A stretch of 64,000 nt of DNA from Chryseobacterium sp. IHB B 17019 (GTDB lineage: Bacteria > Bacteroidota > Bacteroidia > Flavobacteriales > Weeksellaceae): assembly GCF_001456155.1 (NCBI RefSeq), contig NZ_CP013293.1, forward strand, positions 1,736,001 through 1,800,000. Direction: 5' to 3'. The position numbers and the translations under genes were made by a program. Below, piece after piece: positions 24,769 through 33,102 of the stretch. The number at the start of each line of letters is the position of its first letter. The first letter of the stretch is position 1. Under the pieces are notes generated by a model. That model did not search any database. It had not been told where the DNA came from and saw only the letters and a list, made by a program, of their open reading frames with translations.

Positions 24769-25743
24769 ATGAAACGCAGACAATTTATAAAAGGCTCTGC
24801 AATAGTAGGTGCTTATACTGCGGTACCGGTATTATTAAAATCAGCCGGGTTGAATGAGGAAAAAGGCAGAAAGATCTATCAGATTCTCAATACACAACAA
24901 ACAATGGTGGGAGATTTGCCGGTATTACGTGCTTTTGCCGGAGATAAAAACGATTATGTTTCCCCATTTGTATTCTTCGATGAATTTGGCCCTATTGCTG
25001 TAAATCCTAATGAAACACCTTTAACCGTTGGAGCTCATCCTCATGCAGGTATCATCCCTACATCATATTTTTTGTCGGGAAACTGTCGTCATCGCGATAG
25101 TTTGAATCATGATTTTCATGTTAATCAGGGAGATTTCATGATGTTTACATCCGGAAGAGGAGCAATTCACAGAGAAGAAACGGGGGAAATGATGTTTCAG
25201 CATGGCGGAATTTATCACGGTTTTCAGATATGGCTCAACCTTCCTTCAAAATACAAGTTCATTGATCCTACAACCCATGTATTCAGCAAGGATAAAATGG
25301 CAGAGATCGAGCATAAGGATTATACTGCAAAAATTGTAATGGGTGAACTTTTCGGGGCTAAATCACAAGTTGAAACTCTGTTTCCGGTTTTTTACTATCA
25401 TATTAAATTGAAACCAAATACGAAATTAAGCATTCCCACCGATCCCACACACAACGCTTTTATTTATGTAATCAACGGAAGCCTTGAGGCGGAAGGAAGA
25501 AAAGAAATTAAAGCCAATCAGGTAGTACTTTATGAAAGAGGAGAAAGTATGGTAAATATTTTCAGTGCCGGGGAAACGGAAATATTAATGCTTGGCGGAA
25601 GGCCTCATAACGAAGAGGTATACGCTTACGGGCCATTTGTAATGAACACTGAAGATGAAATCAGAAGATGTATCGCGGATTACAACGCCGGGAAAATGGG
25701 TGATCCTGATATTATTGACGCTGCAGGAAGAAACAGATTGTAG
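24769..25743 (+). CDS. Pirin family protein with a Tat-type signal
   Basis: 324 residues. N-terminus M-K-R-R-Q-F-I-K-G-S followed by a moderately hydrophobic stretch to about residue 25 resembles a twin-arginine export signal. The pirin cupin domain follows: G-A-H-P-H-A-G-I (metal His pair, about 84-90), H-x-D-S-L (about 105), the H-R-E-E motif (about 133), and the C-terminal pirin domain with P-T-H-N-A-F-I-Y-V-I-N-G. Pirins bind Fe and some have quercetinase activity. Most are cytoplasmic, so export would be unusual. Confidence 0.9.
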   Translation: MKRRQFIKGSAIVGAYTAVPVLLKSAGLNEEKGRKIYQILNTQQTMVGDLPVLRAFAGDKNDYVSPFVFFDEFGPIAVNPNETPLTVGAHPHAGIIPTSYFLSGNCRHRDSLNHDFHVNQGDFMMFTSGRGAIHREETGEMMFQHGGIYHGFQIWLNLPSKYKFIDPTTHVFSKDKMAEIEHKDYTAKIVMGELFGAKSQVETLFPVFYYHIKLKPNTKLSIPTDPTHNAFIYVINGSLEAEGRKEIKANQVVLYERGESMVNIFSAGETEILMLGGRPHNEEVYAYGPFVMNTEDEIRRCIADYNAGKMGDPDIIDAAGRNRL

Positions 25744-25760
25744 TCCAAAATATAAAAAAA

Positions 25761-25783
25761 GCGGAAACAAAATTTGTTTCCGC
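25761..25783. terminator. Terminator between the pirin and barrel genes
   Basis: GCGGAAACAAA / TTTGTTTCCGC palindrome, preceded by A7; serves the pirin gene and probably the convergent gene. Confidence 0.8.
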
Positions 25784-25809
25784 TTATATCTTTATTAGAT
25801 AGAGAGATC

Positions 25810-26472
25810 TTAGTTACCACCGAACTTGAATCCTACACCGATTTGTGCGAAGCTGTTCGTTATTTTCCCTCCACTTCCGTCATTGGAAAGGTTTGATACC
25901 CCTAAATTATATCTTGCATCAAAGAAAAGTCCATTTTCAAGCATATATTCTACTCCTACAAATGGAGCTAGGTTTAAAGATTTAATATCATCTTTGATAT
26001 CTTGCTCTCCTTCACCACCTTCAATTTCTATGTCAACAGGAAGATTAGTTCCAATTACAGTTTTTTGTTTAGCTGTAAGAATAATTCCGAAATTCACACC
26101 CGCAGCAACAGAAAATCCTTCACTGATAAAATATTTTGCAGAAACAGGAACCAATAAAGTTCCAAACGTCACTTTTGTCTGTTCACCAAAATAAACATCA
26201 CCTTCGCTTTCTTCAATTCTTTCCTTCGCTCCAAGTGGGGAATACAAAACCTCACCCTGTAAACCGAACTTGTCACTAATTTTGTATTCCGCCATACCTC
26301 CGATATAGAAAGTATATTTAGGATCCATTTCTCTTTTATATAGATCATCCTGCTTATCATCAACTTTAATAGTTGACATTGCAAAACCAGCTTTAGGTCC
26401 AAATCTAAATTCCTGAGCGGTAACACTCATTCCCATTACAGCTACAGCTGCCAGAAGTAAAATTTTCTTCAT
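25810..26472 (-). CDS. Outer-membrane beta-barrel protein (PorT-like)
   Basis: 220 residues. Signal peptide 1-19 (ends V-T-A-Q), then R-F-G-P-K-A-G-F-A-M-S-T-I, G-L-Q-G-E-V-L-Y-S-P-L-G, V-P-V-S-A-K-Y-F and F-F-D-A-R-Y-N-L-G-V-S-N-L strands that align with the 21030-21683 product. Acidic loop near 155-165 (E-I-E-G-G-E-G-E). Ends in F-K-F-G-G-N. Outer membrane; role unknown. Confidence 0.88.
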   Translation of the reverse strand: MKKILLLAAVAVMGMSVTAQEFRFGPKAGFAMSTIKVDDKQDDLYKREMDPKYTFYIGGMAEYKISDKFGLQGEVLYSPLGAKERIEESEGDVYFGEQTKVTFGTLLVPVSAKYFISEGFSVAAGVNFGIILTAKQKTVIGTNLPVDIEIEGGEGEQDIKDDIKSLNLAPFVGVEYMLENGLFFDARYNLGVSNLSNDGSGGKITNSFAQIGVGFKFGGN

Positions 26473-26566
26473 AATTGAATTTTTTTATTAAATTGTGGCA
26501 AAAATAGCAATTTATTTCTAATATCAAAGAATATGGTATATTTTGTATATTTTATATTAAAAAAAA

Positions 26567-26590
26567 CAGGATAAAAATTAATTTATCCTG
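26567..26590 (-). terminator. Terminator of phoH
   Basis: CAGGATAAA / TTTATCCTG stem, T run on the minus strand, 26 bp past the phoH stop. Confidence 0.75.
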
Positions 26591-26615
26591 CTTTATATCA
26601 TTTATTTATAGTTAG

Positions 26616-27575
26616 TTATTCATTTCTAACCCGCTTTTCCTCATCGTTATAAGCGAGAATGATTTTCCTTACCACAGGATGCCTTACAACATCCTCCTCA
26701 GTAAGATGTACAAACCCGATCTCTTTTACGCCATGTAAAATTCTCATAGCTTCTTTCAACCCAGATTGCTGTTTTGGAGGCAAATCTACCTGACTTGGGT
26801 CACCTGTGATAATAAATTTCGCATTCATACCCATTCTTGTTAAAAACATTTTCATCTGGGAATGTGTTGTATTCTGTGCTTCATCCAGAATTACAAAAGC
26901 ATCATCCAGTGTTCTTCCTCTCATAAAAGCTAATGGTGCTACTTCAATCACCTTCTTCTCCATATATCCTTCCAGCTTATCGTGAGGAATCATATCCCGA
27001 AGCGCATCATATAAAGGTTGCAAATACGGATCAAGCTTTTCTTTAAGGTCACCCGGTAAAAATCCTAAGCTCTCCCCTGCTTCCACAGCCGGCCTTGTAA
27101 GAACGATTCTCTTCACTTCCTTATCTCTCAGAGCTTTTGCAGCTAAGGCTACACTGGTATATGTTTTCCCCGTTCCTGCAGGCCCGATCGCAAAAACCAT
27201 ATCTTTTTTCTCAGTTTCCTTTACTAATTTTTTAAGATTGGTGGTTTTAGCTTTAATTATTTTACCGTTTACTCCTTTTACTATAATATCCTGGTCAAAA
27301 ACAAGCTGTTTTTCGTTTTCGTCTTTAAGGTTTAGAATATTTTCAACGTCTTTAAGCTCGATATAATTATTTGTCGAGATAAATTTTACAATGTCATCAA
27401 GCTTTTGCTTAAATATATCAAGAGCCTCCTGATTCCCCATCGCAAAGATAAAATGGTCTCTTCCTGTGATTTTCAGGGTCGGAAAGCTGGATTTTATTAA
27501 ATTAAAGTATTGGTTGTTTACACCATAGAAGATTTTTACATCTACATCTTCCAAATCATATGTCAATTCAAACAT
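26616..27575 (-). CDS. phoH: PhoH family ATPase
   Basis: 319 residues. N-terminal small domain (about 1-110) and a PhoH ATPase domain with Walker A G-P-A-G-T-G-K-T-Y (about 133-141), the R-P-A-V-E-A-G-E-S-L-G-F-L-P-G-D segment and Walker B F-V-I-L-D-E-A-Q-N (about 230). Family members are linked to RNA metabolism and ribosome maturation (YbeZ type). Monocistronic with its own terminator. Confidence 0.94.
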   Translation of the reverse strand: MFELTYDLEDVDVKIFYGVNNQYFNLIKSSFPTLKITGRDHFIFAMGNQEALDIFKQKLDDIVKFISTNNYIELKDVENILNLKDENEKQLVFDQDIIVKGVNGKIIKAKTTNLKKLVKETEKKDMVFAIGPAGTGKTYTSVALAAKALRDKEVKRIVLTRPAVEAGESLGFLPGDLKEKLDPYLQPLYDALRDMIPHDKLEGYMEKKVIEVAPLAFMRGRTLDDAFVILDEAQNTTHSQMKMFLTRMGMNAKFIITGDPSQVDLPPKQQSGLKEAMRILHGVKEIGFVHLTEEDVVRHPVVRKIILAYNDEEKRVRNE

Positions 27576-27673
27576 GCAGTATTTTATTTATTTTAGATTT
27601 TAAATTTAAACCTTTTTTTCAAATTTGTATCAAATTCTTTTCCACAATCTTCGGGCTTTCCTTTATTTTTAAA

Positions 27674-27681
27674 TAAATTTG
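27674..27681 (+). promoter_or_regulatory. -7 element of the SAM hydrolase-like gene
   Basis: TAAATTTG 26 nt before the ATG at 27708. Confidence 0.5.
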
Positions 27682-27707
27682 CAGAACGATCATTCTATAA
27701 CTATTCA

Positions 27708-28535
27708 ATGTCAATCATTACCCTTACTTCGGATTTCGGAAATTTAGACTACAGAGTTGCCGCTGTGAAAGGCAAAATCCTGTCTCTAAAGCCTGAGGTG
27801 AATATTGTTGACATTTCTCACGATATTCAGGCTTTCAACCTTATTCAGACTTCCTATATTGCCAGGAATTCTTATAAATATTTTCCAAAAGGTACCATCC
27901 ATATCCTTTCTGTAGACAGTTTTCATCATAAATCGAGGAAAAATATCCTTTACAAAGCAGACGGACATTACTTTTTGGCAGCAGACAACGGGCTTTTAAG
28001 TTTAATTTTTTTTGATATTAAACCTGAAGCCATTTATGAAATTACTTTAAATAACAGGTTTGATGATATTGTTAATTTCACTTCAACGGATGTTTTTGTT
28101 CCTGCGGCGGTGCATTTGGCCAACGGCGGACTTCCGGAAGTGATCGGCAGAAAAATAAAACATGCCAAAGAACTTCTGTTCCCGAAACCTGTTTATAATG
28201 AATCAGAAAAAATGATCATTGGTGAGGTAACCTATATTGATAATTTCGGAAATATAATATCAAATATCAGCAAAGACTTTTTTGAAACCATGGGAAGAGG
28301 ATACGAAAATTTCACCATCAAATTCAGGAATTTAAGTCTTTCGAAGGTATTTTCAAGTCATACGGAGGTGGTTTCAGACTGGACAAGAGAGACCGAATAT
28401 CATGGGCAGTCTGCAGCAATTTTCAATGACAGTCAGCTTTTGGAATTAACGATCTATAAGGGAAGTAAAAAAAACGGTGCAAAATCTTTATTCGGATTGA
28501 ATGTGGGAGAAAATATTTACATCGAATTTTCCTAG
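27708..28535 (+). CDS. SAM hydroxide adenosyltransferase (DUF62 / SAM hydrolase) family
   Basis: 275 residues. Starts I-I-T-L-T-S-D-F-G-N-L-D-Y-R-V-A-A-V-K-G, the family signature with the SAM-ribose-binding Asp; later D-I-S-H-D-I and the C-terminal I-G-E-V-T-Y-I-D-N-F-G-N-I-I-S-N-I segment. Family members split SAM into adenosine and methionine using water/hydroxide; fluorinases and chlorinases are relatives. I see nothing pointing to halide use. Not part of an obvious operon. Confidence 0.93.
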   Translation: MSIITLTSDFGNLDYRVAAVKGKILSLKPEVNIVDISHDIQAFNLIQTSYIARNSYKYFPKGTIHILSVDSFHHKSRKNILYKADGHYFLAADNGLLSLIFFDIKPEAIYEITLNNRFDDIVNFTSTDVFVPAAVHLANGGLPEVIGRKIKHAKELLFPKPVYNESEKMIIGEVTYIDNFGNIISNISKDFFETMGRGYENFTIKFRNLSLSKVFSSHTEVVSDWTRETEYHGQSAAIFNDSQLLELTIYKGSKKNGAKSLFGLNVGENIYIEFS

Positions 28536-28570
28536 AATTAAATATTTCATAAAAAAAACGATTTTTTTTA

Positions 28571-28578
28571 TATATTTG
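28571..28578 (+). promoter_or_regulatory. -7 element of the E2 gene
   Basis: TATATTTG 20 nt before the ATG at 28599; perfect TAnnTTTG. Confidence 0.55.
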
Positions 28579-28598
28579 TCAAAATCTAAAAATTAAAA

Positions 28599-29918
28599 AT
28601 GGCAGAATACAAATTATTGCTTCCTTCCATGGGAGAAGGTGTTATGGAAGCGACAATTATCACTTGGTTGTTCAACGAAGGCGATAATGTAAAGGAGGAT
28701 GATTCCGTAGTAGAAATTGCAACAGATAAGGTAGATTCAGACGTTCCGACACCAGTTTCGGGGAAAATTGTGAAAATCTTAAAGCAAAAAGACGAAGTTG
28801 CAAAAGTAGGTGAAGCCATTGCTATTTTAGAAATTGAAGGTGAAGGCGGAAATACAGCTTCAGAAGACGTAAAAACTGAAACTCCGGCTGCAGCTCCAGA
28901 TACCGATACATTAAAAACTATTGAACAGCCTTTGCAAGTAGCTGCTTCAACACAAGAATTCTCCGGAGATCTTTATTTGTCTCCGCTTGTAAAATCAATT
29001 GCACAACAGGAAAATATTTCTGAATCTGAACTTAAATCTATCAAAGGAAGCGGTTTGGAAGGAAGAATTACCAAAGAAGATATTTTAGCTTTCGTTAAAA
29101 ACAGAGGAAACCAACCGGCTCCACAAGCTGCTGCTCCGGTACAACAGGCAGTTTCTGCTCCACAACCGGTGGCCACTTCAGCTCCGGTTTCTACCATCAC
29201 TCTGGGAGCAGGTGACGAAATCATTCCGATGGACAGAATGAGAAAAATCATCGCTGAAAACATGGTGAAGGCTAAGCACATTGCTCCACACGTTACTTCT
29301 TTCATTGAAACTGACGTGACAAACGTGGTAAAATGGAGAAATAAAAACAAAGCCGTTTTTGAAAAACGTGAAGGCGAAAAACTGACTTTCATGCCGATTT
29401 TCGTGAAAGCTGTGGTAAAAGCGATTCAGGATTTCCCAATGATCAACGTTTCTATCAACGGTGATAATATCATTAAAAAGAAAAATATCAATATCGGTAT
29501 GGCAACGGCTCTACCGGACGGAAACCTTATCGTTCCTGTAATCAAAAATGCTGATCAATTGTCACTTTCAGGATTGGCAAAAGCGATCAACGATCTGGCC
29601 TACAGAGCAAGAAACAAAAAATTAAGACCGGAAGACACTCAGGGTGCAACATACACGATTTCTAACGTCGGAAGCTTCGGAAACCTTATGGGAACACCGA
29701 TTATTCCTCAACCTCAGGTTGCTATCTTAGCCATTGGAGCTATTGTGAAAAAACCTGCAGTTCTTGAAACGGCAGACGGTGATGTAATTGCTATCAGAAA
29801 CTTAATGTTCATGTCTCACTCTTATGATCACAGGGTTGTAGACGGTTCTTTGGGTGGAATGATGCTGAAGCATGTTCACGATTACCTGGAAAACTGGGAT
29901 CTGAACACCGAAATCTAA
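28599..29918 (+). CDS. Dihydrolipoamide acyltransferase E2 (branched-chain 2-oxoacid dehydrogenase type)
   Basis: 439 residues. Lipoyl domain 1-76 with the lipoylated Lys in E-I-A-T-D-K-V-D-S-D; Ala/Pro-rich linker; peripheral-subunit-binding domain (about 125-160, L-Y-L-S-P-L-V-K-S-I-A; L-E-G-R-I-T-K-E-D-I); second Ala/Pro linker; catalytic domain from about 205 with the active-site S-Y-D-H-R-V-V-D-G (about 410-418). Transfers acyl groups from lipoate to CoA. The D-S-D after the lipoyl Lys resembles branched-chain E2; E1 and E3 partners are not nearby. Confidence 0.92.
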   Translation: MAEYKLLLPSMGEGVMEATIITWLFNEGDNVKEDDSVVEIATDKVDSDVPTPVSGKIVKILKQKDEVAKVGEAIAILEIEGEGGNTASEDVKTETPAAAPDTDTLKTIEQPLQVAASTQEFSGDLYLSPLVKSIAQQENISESELKSIKGSGLEGRITKEDILAFVKNRGNQPAPQAAAPVQQAVSAPQPVATSAPVSTITLGAGDEIIPMDRMRKIIAENMVKAKHIAPHVTSFIETDVTNVVKWRNKNKAVFEKREGEKLTFMPIFVKAVVKAIQDFPMINVSINGDNIIKKKNINIGMATALPDGNLIVPVIKNADQLSLSGLAKAINDLAYRARNKKLRPEDTQGATYTISNVGSFGNLMGTPIIPQPQVAILAIGAIVKKPAVLETADGDVIAIRNLMFMSHSYDHRVVDGSLGGMMLKHVHDYLENWDLNTEI

Positions 29919-29960
29919 GTAATGAGCAATTGGCAAATAATTTGCCGATTTTAAAATATA

Positions 29961-29990
29961 AAACCTTCGATTCTTTTCGGAGGTTTTTTT
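29961..29990 (+). terminator. Terminator of the E2 gene
   Basis: AAACCTTCG / CGGAGGTTT stem with T7; a second hairpin (29929-29951, AATTGGCAAA / TTTGCCGATT) lies just before it. Confidence 0.75.
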
Positions 29991-30128
29991 GTTTTTGGAT
30001 TTAATTTACTTTAAATTTAAACAGTCAGAATTATTTATTTTTAGACAAAATAAAAAAACAGCCAATTCAGCCCTTCTATAATACGAATTTCATAAAAATA
30101 CCGTATTTTTACCCCTAAAAATTGACAA

Positions 30129-31481
30129 ATGTTGAAATTTTTAACCCTCATTCGAAGAAGTCTTAAAAAATCTTTTGACAATATCCGTAATGAACAACTG
30201 AAACACAATCTGCTTCAGGCCATTCCGTTTTGGATTGGTTCTGTGATTACTGGGTTTGCAGCGGTGATGTATGCAAAGATATTTGCTTGGGGCGAAAATC
30301 TTTTGCATTTTATTATGAACTGGCATGCATGGATGATTTTTATTGTCGCCCCTGTTTGTTTTGTGGTTTCCTGGTGGCTCGTGAAAGAATTTGCACCCAA
30401 TGCCAAAGGAAGCGGAATTCCGCAGGTAATGGCAGCCGTGGAACTGGCCAATCCGAGGGAACATAAAAAAATAAGAAGTCTCTTGAGCTTAAAAATTATT
30501 ATTTTTAAAATAATTTCCTCTGTTATTCTGGTAATCGGCGGCGGTGCCATCGGTCGTGAAGGACCAACCATCCAGATTGCCGGGTCTGTTTTCCGCAAAG
30601 TAAATGAATACCTTCCGGAATGGTGGCCGAAAATTTCTAAGAAAAACATGATTATGACCGGAGCCGCAGCAGGTCTTGCAGCAGCTTTCAATACTCCTCT
30701 TGGCGGAATTGTATTTGCCGTTGAAGAATTGTCAAAAACCCATATTAACTACTTTAAAACTGCTTTATTTACGGCTGTTATCATTGCGGGGCTTACAGCT
30801 CAGACTCTGGCAGGTTCGTACTTGTATCTGGGCTATCCGAAAACCAATGATGTTTCATTAATGGTGATGTTTCCTATTATTTTAGTTGCAGGAATTGCAG
30901 GAATTTTGGCAAGCCAGCTTTCCGTAATCATGCTGAAAATGAGTGATTGGAAAAAAAGAAAATTAAAAACCGATAAAGCCAATATTATATTCCTGGTTAT
31001 CTGCGCGTTGGTTATTGCATCTATTGCTTATTTTATCAACAGGGAAATTCTAGGTTCGGGAAAAGAGATTATGGAGCGGGTGCTTTTCACGAATAACAAG
31101 CATGAAGACTGGTATGTTCCTATCTTAAGGATGCTCGGCCCTGCCCTTTCCTTCACATCTGGCGGTGCGGGAGGAATTTTTGCCCCAGCTCTGACTGCCG
31201 GAGCGAGCATCGGTTCTGTGATTTCAGGATTTATTCACTTGACTCCCAATGAAACAAATGTTGTGGTTCTCGGAGGTATGGTCGCTTTTTTAACAGGAAT
31301 TACGCGTGCTCCGTTTACATCAGCTATTATCGTCCTGGAAATGACCGACAGACATTCTCTGATTTTCCACCTGATGCTGGCCGGAATGGTTTCGTCAATT
31401 GTTTCTATTCTTGTAAGCAGACATTCTTTGTATGATGTGATAAAAGCGAATTTCTTAACGGAAATAAGGAGTGAGAAATAG
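30129..31481 (+). CDS. ClC-type chloride channel/antiporter, without CBS domains
   Basis: 450 residues, nearly all membrane-spanning. Selectivity-filter motifs in order: G-S-G-I-P-Q (about 97-102), G-R-E-G-P (about 139-143) with the gating Glu kept, which favours a Cl-/H+ exchanger (inference), and G-G-A-G-G-I-F-A-P (about 350-358). No C-terminal CBS pair. The last codons and the stop lie within a heptad-repeat arm (31475-31494). Confidence 0.93.
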   Translation: MLKFLTLIRRSLKKSFDNIRNEQLKHNLLQAIPFWIGSVITGFAAVMYAKIFAWGENLLHFIMNWHAWMIFIVAPVCFVVSWWLVKEFAPNAKGSGIPQVMAAVELANPREHKKIRSLLSLKIIIFKIISSVILVIGGGAIGREGPTIQIAGSVFRKVNEYLPEWWPKISKKNMIMTGAAAGLAAAFNTPLGGIVFAVEELSKTHINYFKTALFTAVIIAGLTAQTLAGSYLYLGYPKTNDVSLMVMFPIILVAGIAGILASQLSVIMLKMSDWKKRKLKTDKANIIFLVICALVIASIAYFINREILGSGKEIMERVLFTNNKHEDWYVPILRMLGPALSFTSGGAGGIFAPALTAGASIGSVISGFIHLTPNETNVVVLGGMVAFLTGITRAPFTSAIIVLEMTDRHSLIFHLMLAGMVSSIVSILVSRHSLYDVIKANFLTEIRSEK

Positions 31482-31558
31482 GTTATAAGTAATTAAAATT
31501 GAGTTTTTTAAATAAATCAAGCGTTCATTACCCATTACCCATTGCTTATTACTTATAA
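31469..31558. repeat. Heptad-repeat inverted pair behind the ClC gene
   Basis: Right arm, five consecutive 7-mers: TTCATTA, CCCATTA, CCCATTG, CTTATTA, CTTATAA (31524-31558). Left arm on the other strand sense: GAGTGAG, AAATAGG, TTATAAG, TAATTAA (31470-31497). An 11-bp perfect inverted match joins 31483-31493 and 31548-31558. The left arm includes the ClC stop codon. Confidence 0.8.
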
Positions 31559-31562
31559 ATTG

Positions 31563-31594
31563 TTTGCATATAACAAATTTATTCTCTATTTTTG
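31563..31594 (+). promoter_or_regulatory. Promoter of rpsF-rpsR
   Basis: TTTG (31563-31566), 20-nt spacer, TATTTTTG (31587-31594): full Bacteroidota consensus. Confidence 0.85.
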
Positions 31595-31628
31595 CACCTC
31601 GAAATAATTAACAAATTTATTTAACATT

Positions 31629-31970
31629 ATGAACAATTACGAAACTGTTTTCATTTTAACTCCCGTTCTATCTGACGCACAGGTGGAGGAAGCAGTGAAA
31701 AAATTTGAAGATCTTATCAAAGAAAAAAACTGCGAAATCGTTGCTAAAGAAAACTGGGGATTAAAAAAATTAGCTTATCCGATCCAATTGAAAAAGAACG
31801 GGTTCTATACTTTAATCGAATTTAAAGGTGAAGGTACTGTAGTTGCTGATCTAGAATTAGCATTCAAACGTGATGAAAGAGTAATCCGTTACCTTACTAC
31901 AAAACTTGACAAACACGCTGTTGAGTATGCTGTAACTAGAAGAACTAAAGTAAAGACAGCTAAAGCTTAA
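31629..31970 (+). CDS. rpsF: 30S ribosomal protein S6
   Basis: 113 residues. [12 protein letters not shown] start, [10 protein letters not shown] and [14 protein letters not shown] segments typical of S6. Binds S18 on the 30S platform. First gene of rpsF-rpsR(-rplI), 32 bp before rpsR. Confidence 0.97.
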   Translation: MNNYETVFILTPVLSDAQVEEAVKKFEDLIKEKNCEIVAKENWGLKKLAYPIQLKKNGFYTLIEFKGEGTVVADLELAFKRDERVIRYLTTKLDKHAVEYAVTRRTKVKTAKA

Positions 31971-32002
31971 TTATTAACCCTATTTTTTAAAAAAGACAAG
32001 AC

Positions 32003-32305
32003 ATGGCAATAGACGAAATGGCTAAACAAGCCTCAGCAGGAGGAGAATCTGAAGTAAAATTCCTTACTCCGCTTGATATCAATACAAAATCTGAAAAGAA
32101 ATATTGTAGATTCAAAAAATACGGAATTAAGCACGTTGATTATAAAGATGCTGATTTCTTATTACAATTTGTAAACGAACAAGGTAAAATCTTACCAAGA
32201 AGATACACTGGAACTTCTTTGAAATACCAAAGAAAAGTTTCTGCTGCTATCAAAAGAGCAAGACACCTTGCGTTACTACCTTACGTAGCTGACTTATTAA
32301 AGTAA
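32003..32305 (+). CDS. rpsR: 30S ribosomal protein S18
   Basis: 100 residues: [30 protein letters not shown] and [13 protein letters not shown] identify S18. The N-terminal 20 residues are an acidic, Ala-rich extension. Forms a heterodimer with S6. Followed by a terminator-like hairpin before rplI. Confidence 0.97.
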   Translation: MAIDEMAKQASAGGESEVKFLTPLDINTKSEKKYCRFKKYGIKHVDYKDADFLLQFVNEQGKILPRRYTGTSLKYQRKVSAAIKRARHLALLPYVADLLK

Positions 32306-32326
32306 GATATAAAAAGAAACAAGAAG

Positions 32327-32360
32327 AAAGAGAAAAGATTCCGGTCGTTTCTCTTTTTTT
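32327..32360 (+). terminator. Terminator-like hairpin between rpsR and rplI
   Basis: AAAGAGAAA / TTTCTCTTT (9-bp stem, 12-nt loop) followed by seven T. All A-T rich apart from two G-C pairs, so perhaps partial. Sits in an unusually long 180-bp gap in an otherwise standard ribosomal operon. Confidence 0.6.
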
Positions 32361-32485
32361 AAGTTGCTGAATAATAATTAATTCTAACGATTTTTAGATT
32401 AAAGAAAAGAAATAATTTCTAAGACACCTGTCTTTTTTCTTTTTTCTTTGTTCTTTTCTCTAAAACTAAAAAACGGACAACAACA

Positions 32486-33007
32486 ATGGAAATTATCCTA
32501 AAAAAAGACGTAGAAAACTTAGGACTTGAGTTTGATACAGTAAACGTAAAGCCAGGTTATGCTAGAAACTTCTTAATTCCTCAAGGAATTGCACTTTTAG
32601 CTACACCTAAAAACAAAGCTACTTTAGAAGCTACATTAGAAGCTAGAAAAGAAGAAGAAGCTAAATTAATCGCTGCTGCAAACGCTGTAGTTGAGCAATT
32701 GAAGAAAACTTCTATCACAATTCCTGCAAAAGTAGGTTCTGGTGATAAATTATTCGGATCTATCAACAATGCAGATCTTTCTGCTGCTCTAGAAAAAGCT
32801 GGAGTTTCTGTAGAGAAGAAATATATCAAAATCCCAGGAAACACTATCAAGAGAACTGGTAAAGTAACTGCAAACATCAGATTACACAGAAACGTTGAAT
32901 ACAACTTCGAATTCGATATCGTATCTGACGCTCCGGTAGAAGCTCCTAAACCAGCTGCTCCAAAACCAGTCGCTAAAGTAGAAGAAACTCCTTCTGAAGA
33001 AGCTTAA
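32486..33007 (+). CDS. rplI: 50S ribosomal protein L9
   Basis: 173 residues. N domain M-E-I-I-L-K-K-D-V-E-N-L-G, V-N-V-K-P-G-Y-A-R-N-F-L-I-P-Q-G (L9 signature), long central helix and C domain. Compared with the usual 148 residues it has a C-terminal tail of about 25 residues rich in Ala, Pro and Glu (A-P-K-P-A-A-P-K-P). Probably partly separated from rpsR by the hairpin at 32327-32360. Confidence 0.97.
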   Translation: MEIILKKDVENLGLEFDTVNVKPGYARNFLIPQGIALLATPKNKATLEATLEARKEEEAKLIAAANAVVEQLKKTSITIPAKVGSGDKLFGSINNADLSAALEKAGVSVEKKYIKIPGNTIKRTGKVTANIRLHRNVEYNFEFDIVSDAPVEAPKPAAPKPVAKVEETPSEEA

Positions 33008-33034
33008 TAAAAAGACGAGATTTTCTCAATATAA

Positions 33035-33059
33035 AAACCACTTCAATTTGAAGTGGTTT
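33035..33059. terminator. Bidirectional terminator between rplI and the thioredoxin-like gene
   Basis: Perfect AAACCACTTCAA / TTGAAGTGGTTT palindrome with A and T tracts. Confidence 0.85.
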
Positions 33060-33102
33060 CTTTTTATCATTAAAACCGAGAAGAAAATTCCGGTTTATAT
33101 TT

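Noticed and set aside
27708..28535. Fluorinase or chlorinase
   Set aside because: Same fold as SAM hydroxide adenosyltransferases, but no surrounding halometabolite genes and no halide-specific insertion that I can see; the common hydrolase is the safer call.
28973..29392. 139-codon open frame opposite the E2 gene
   Set aside because: Shadow of the Ala/Pro-rich linker and catalytic domain; no independent support.
30215..30691. 158-codon open frame opposite the ClC gene
   Set aside because: Antisense shadow, no promoter or conserved motif.
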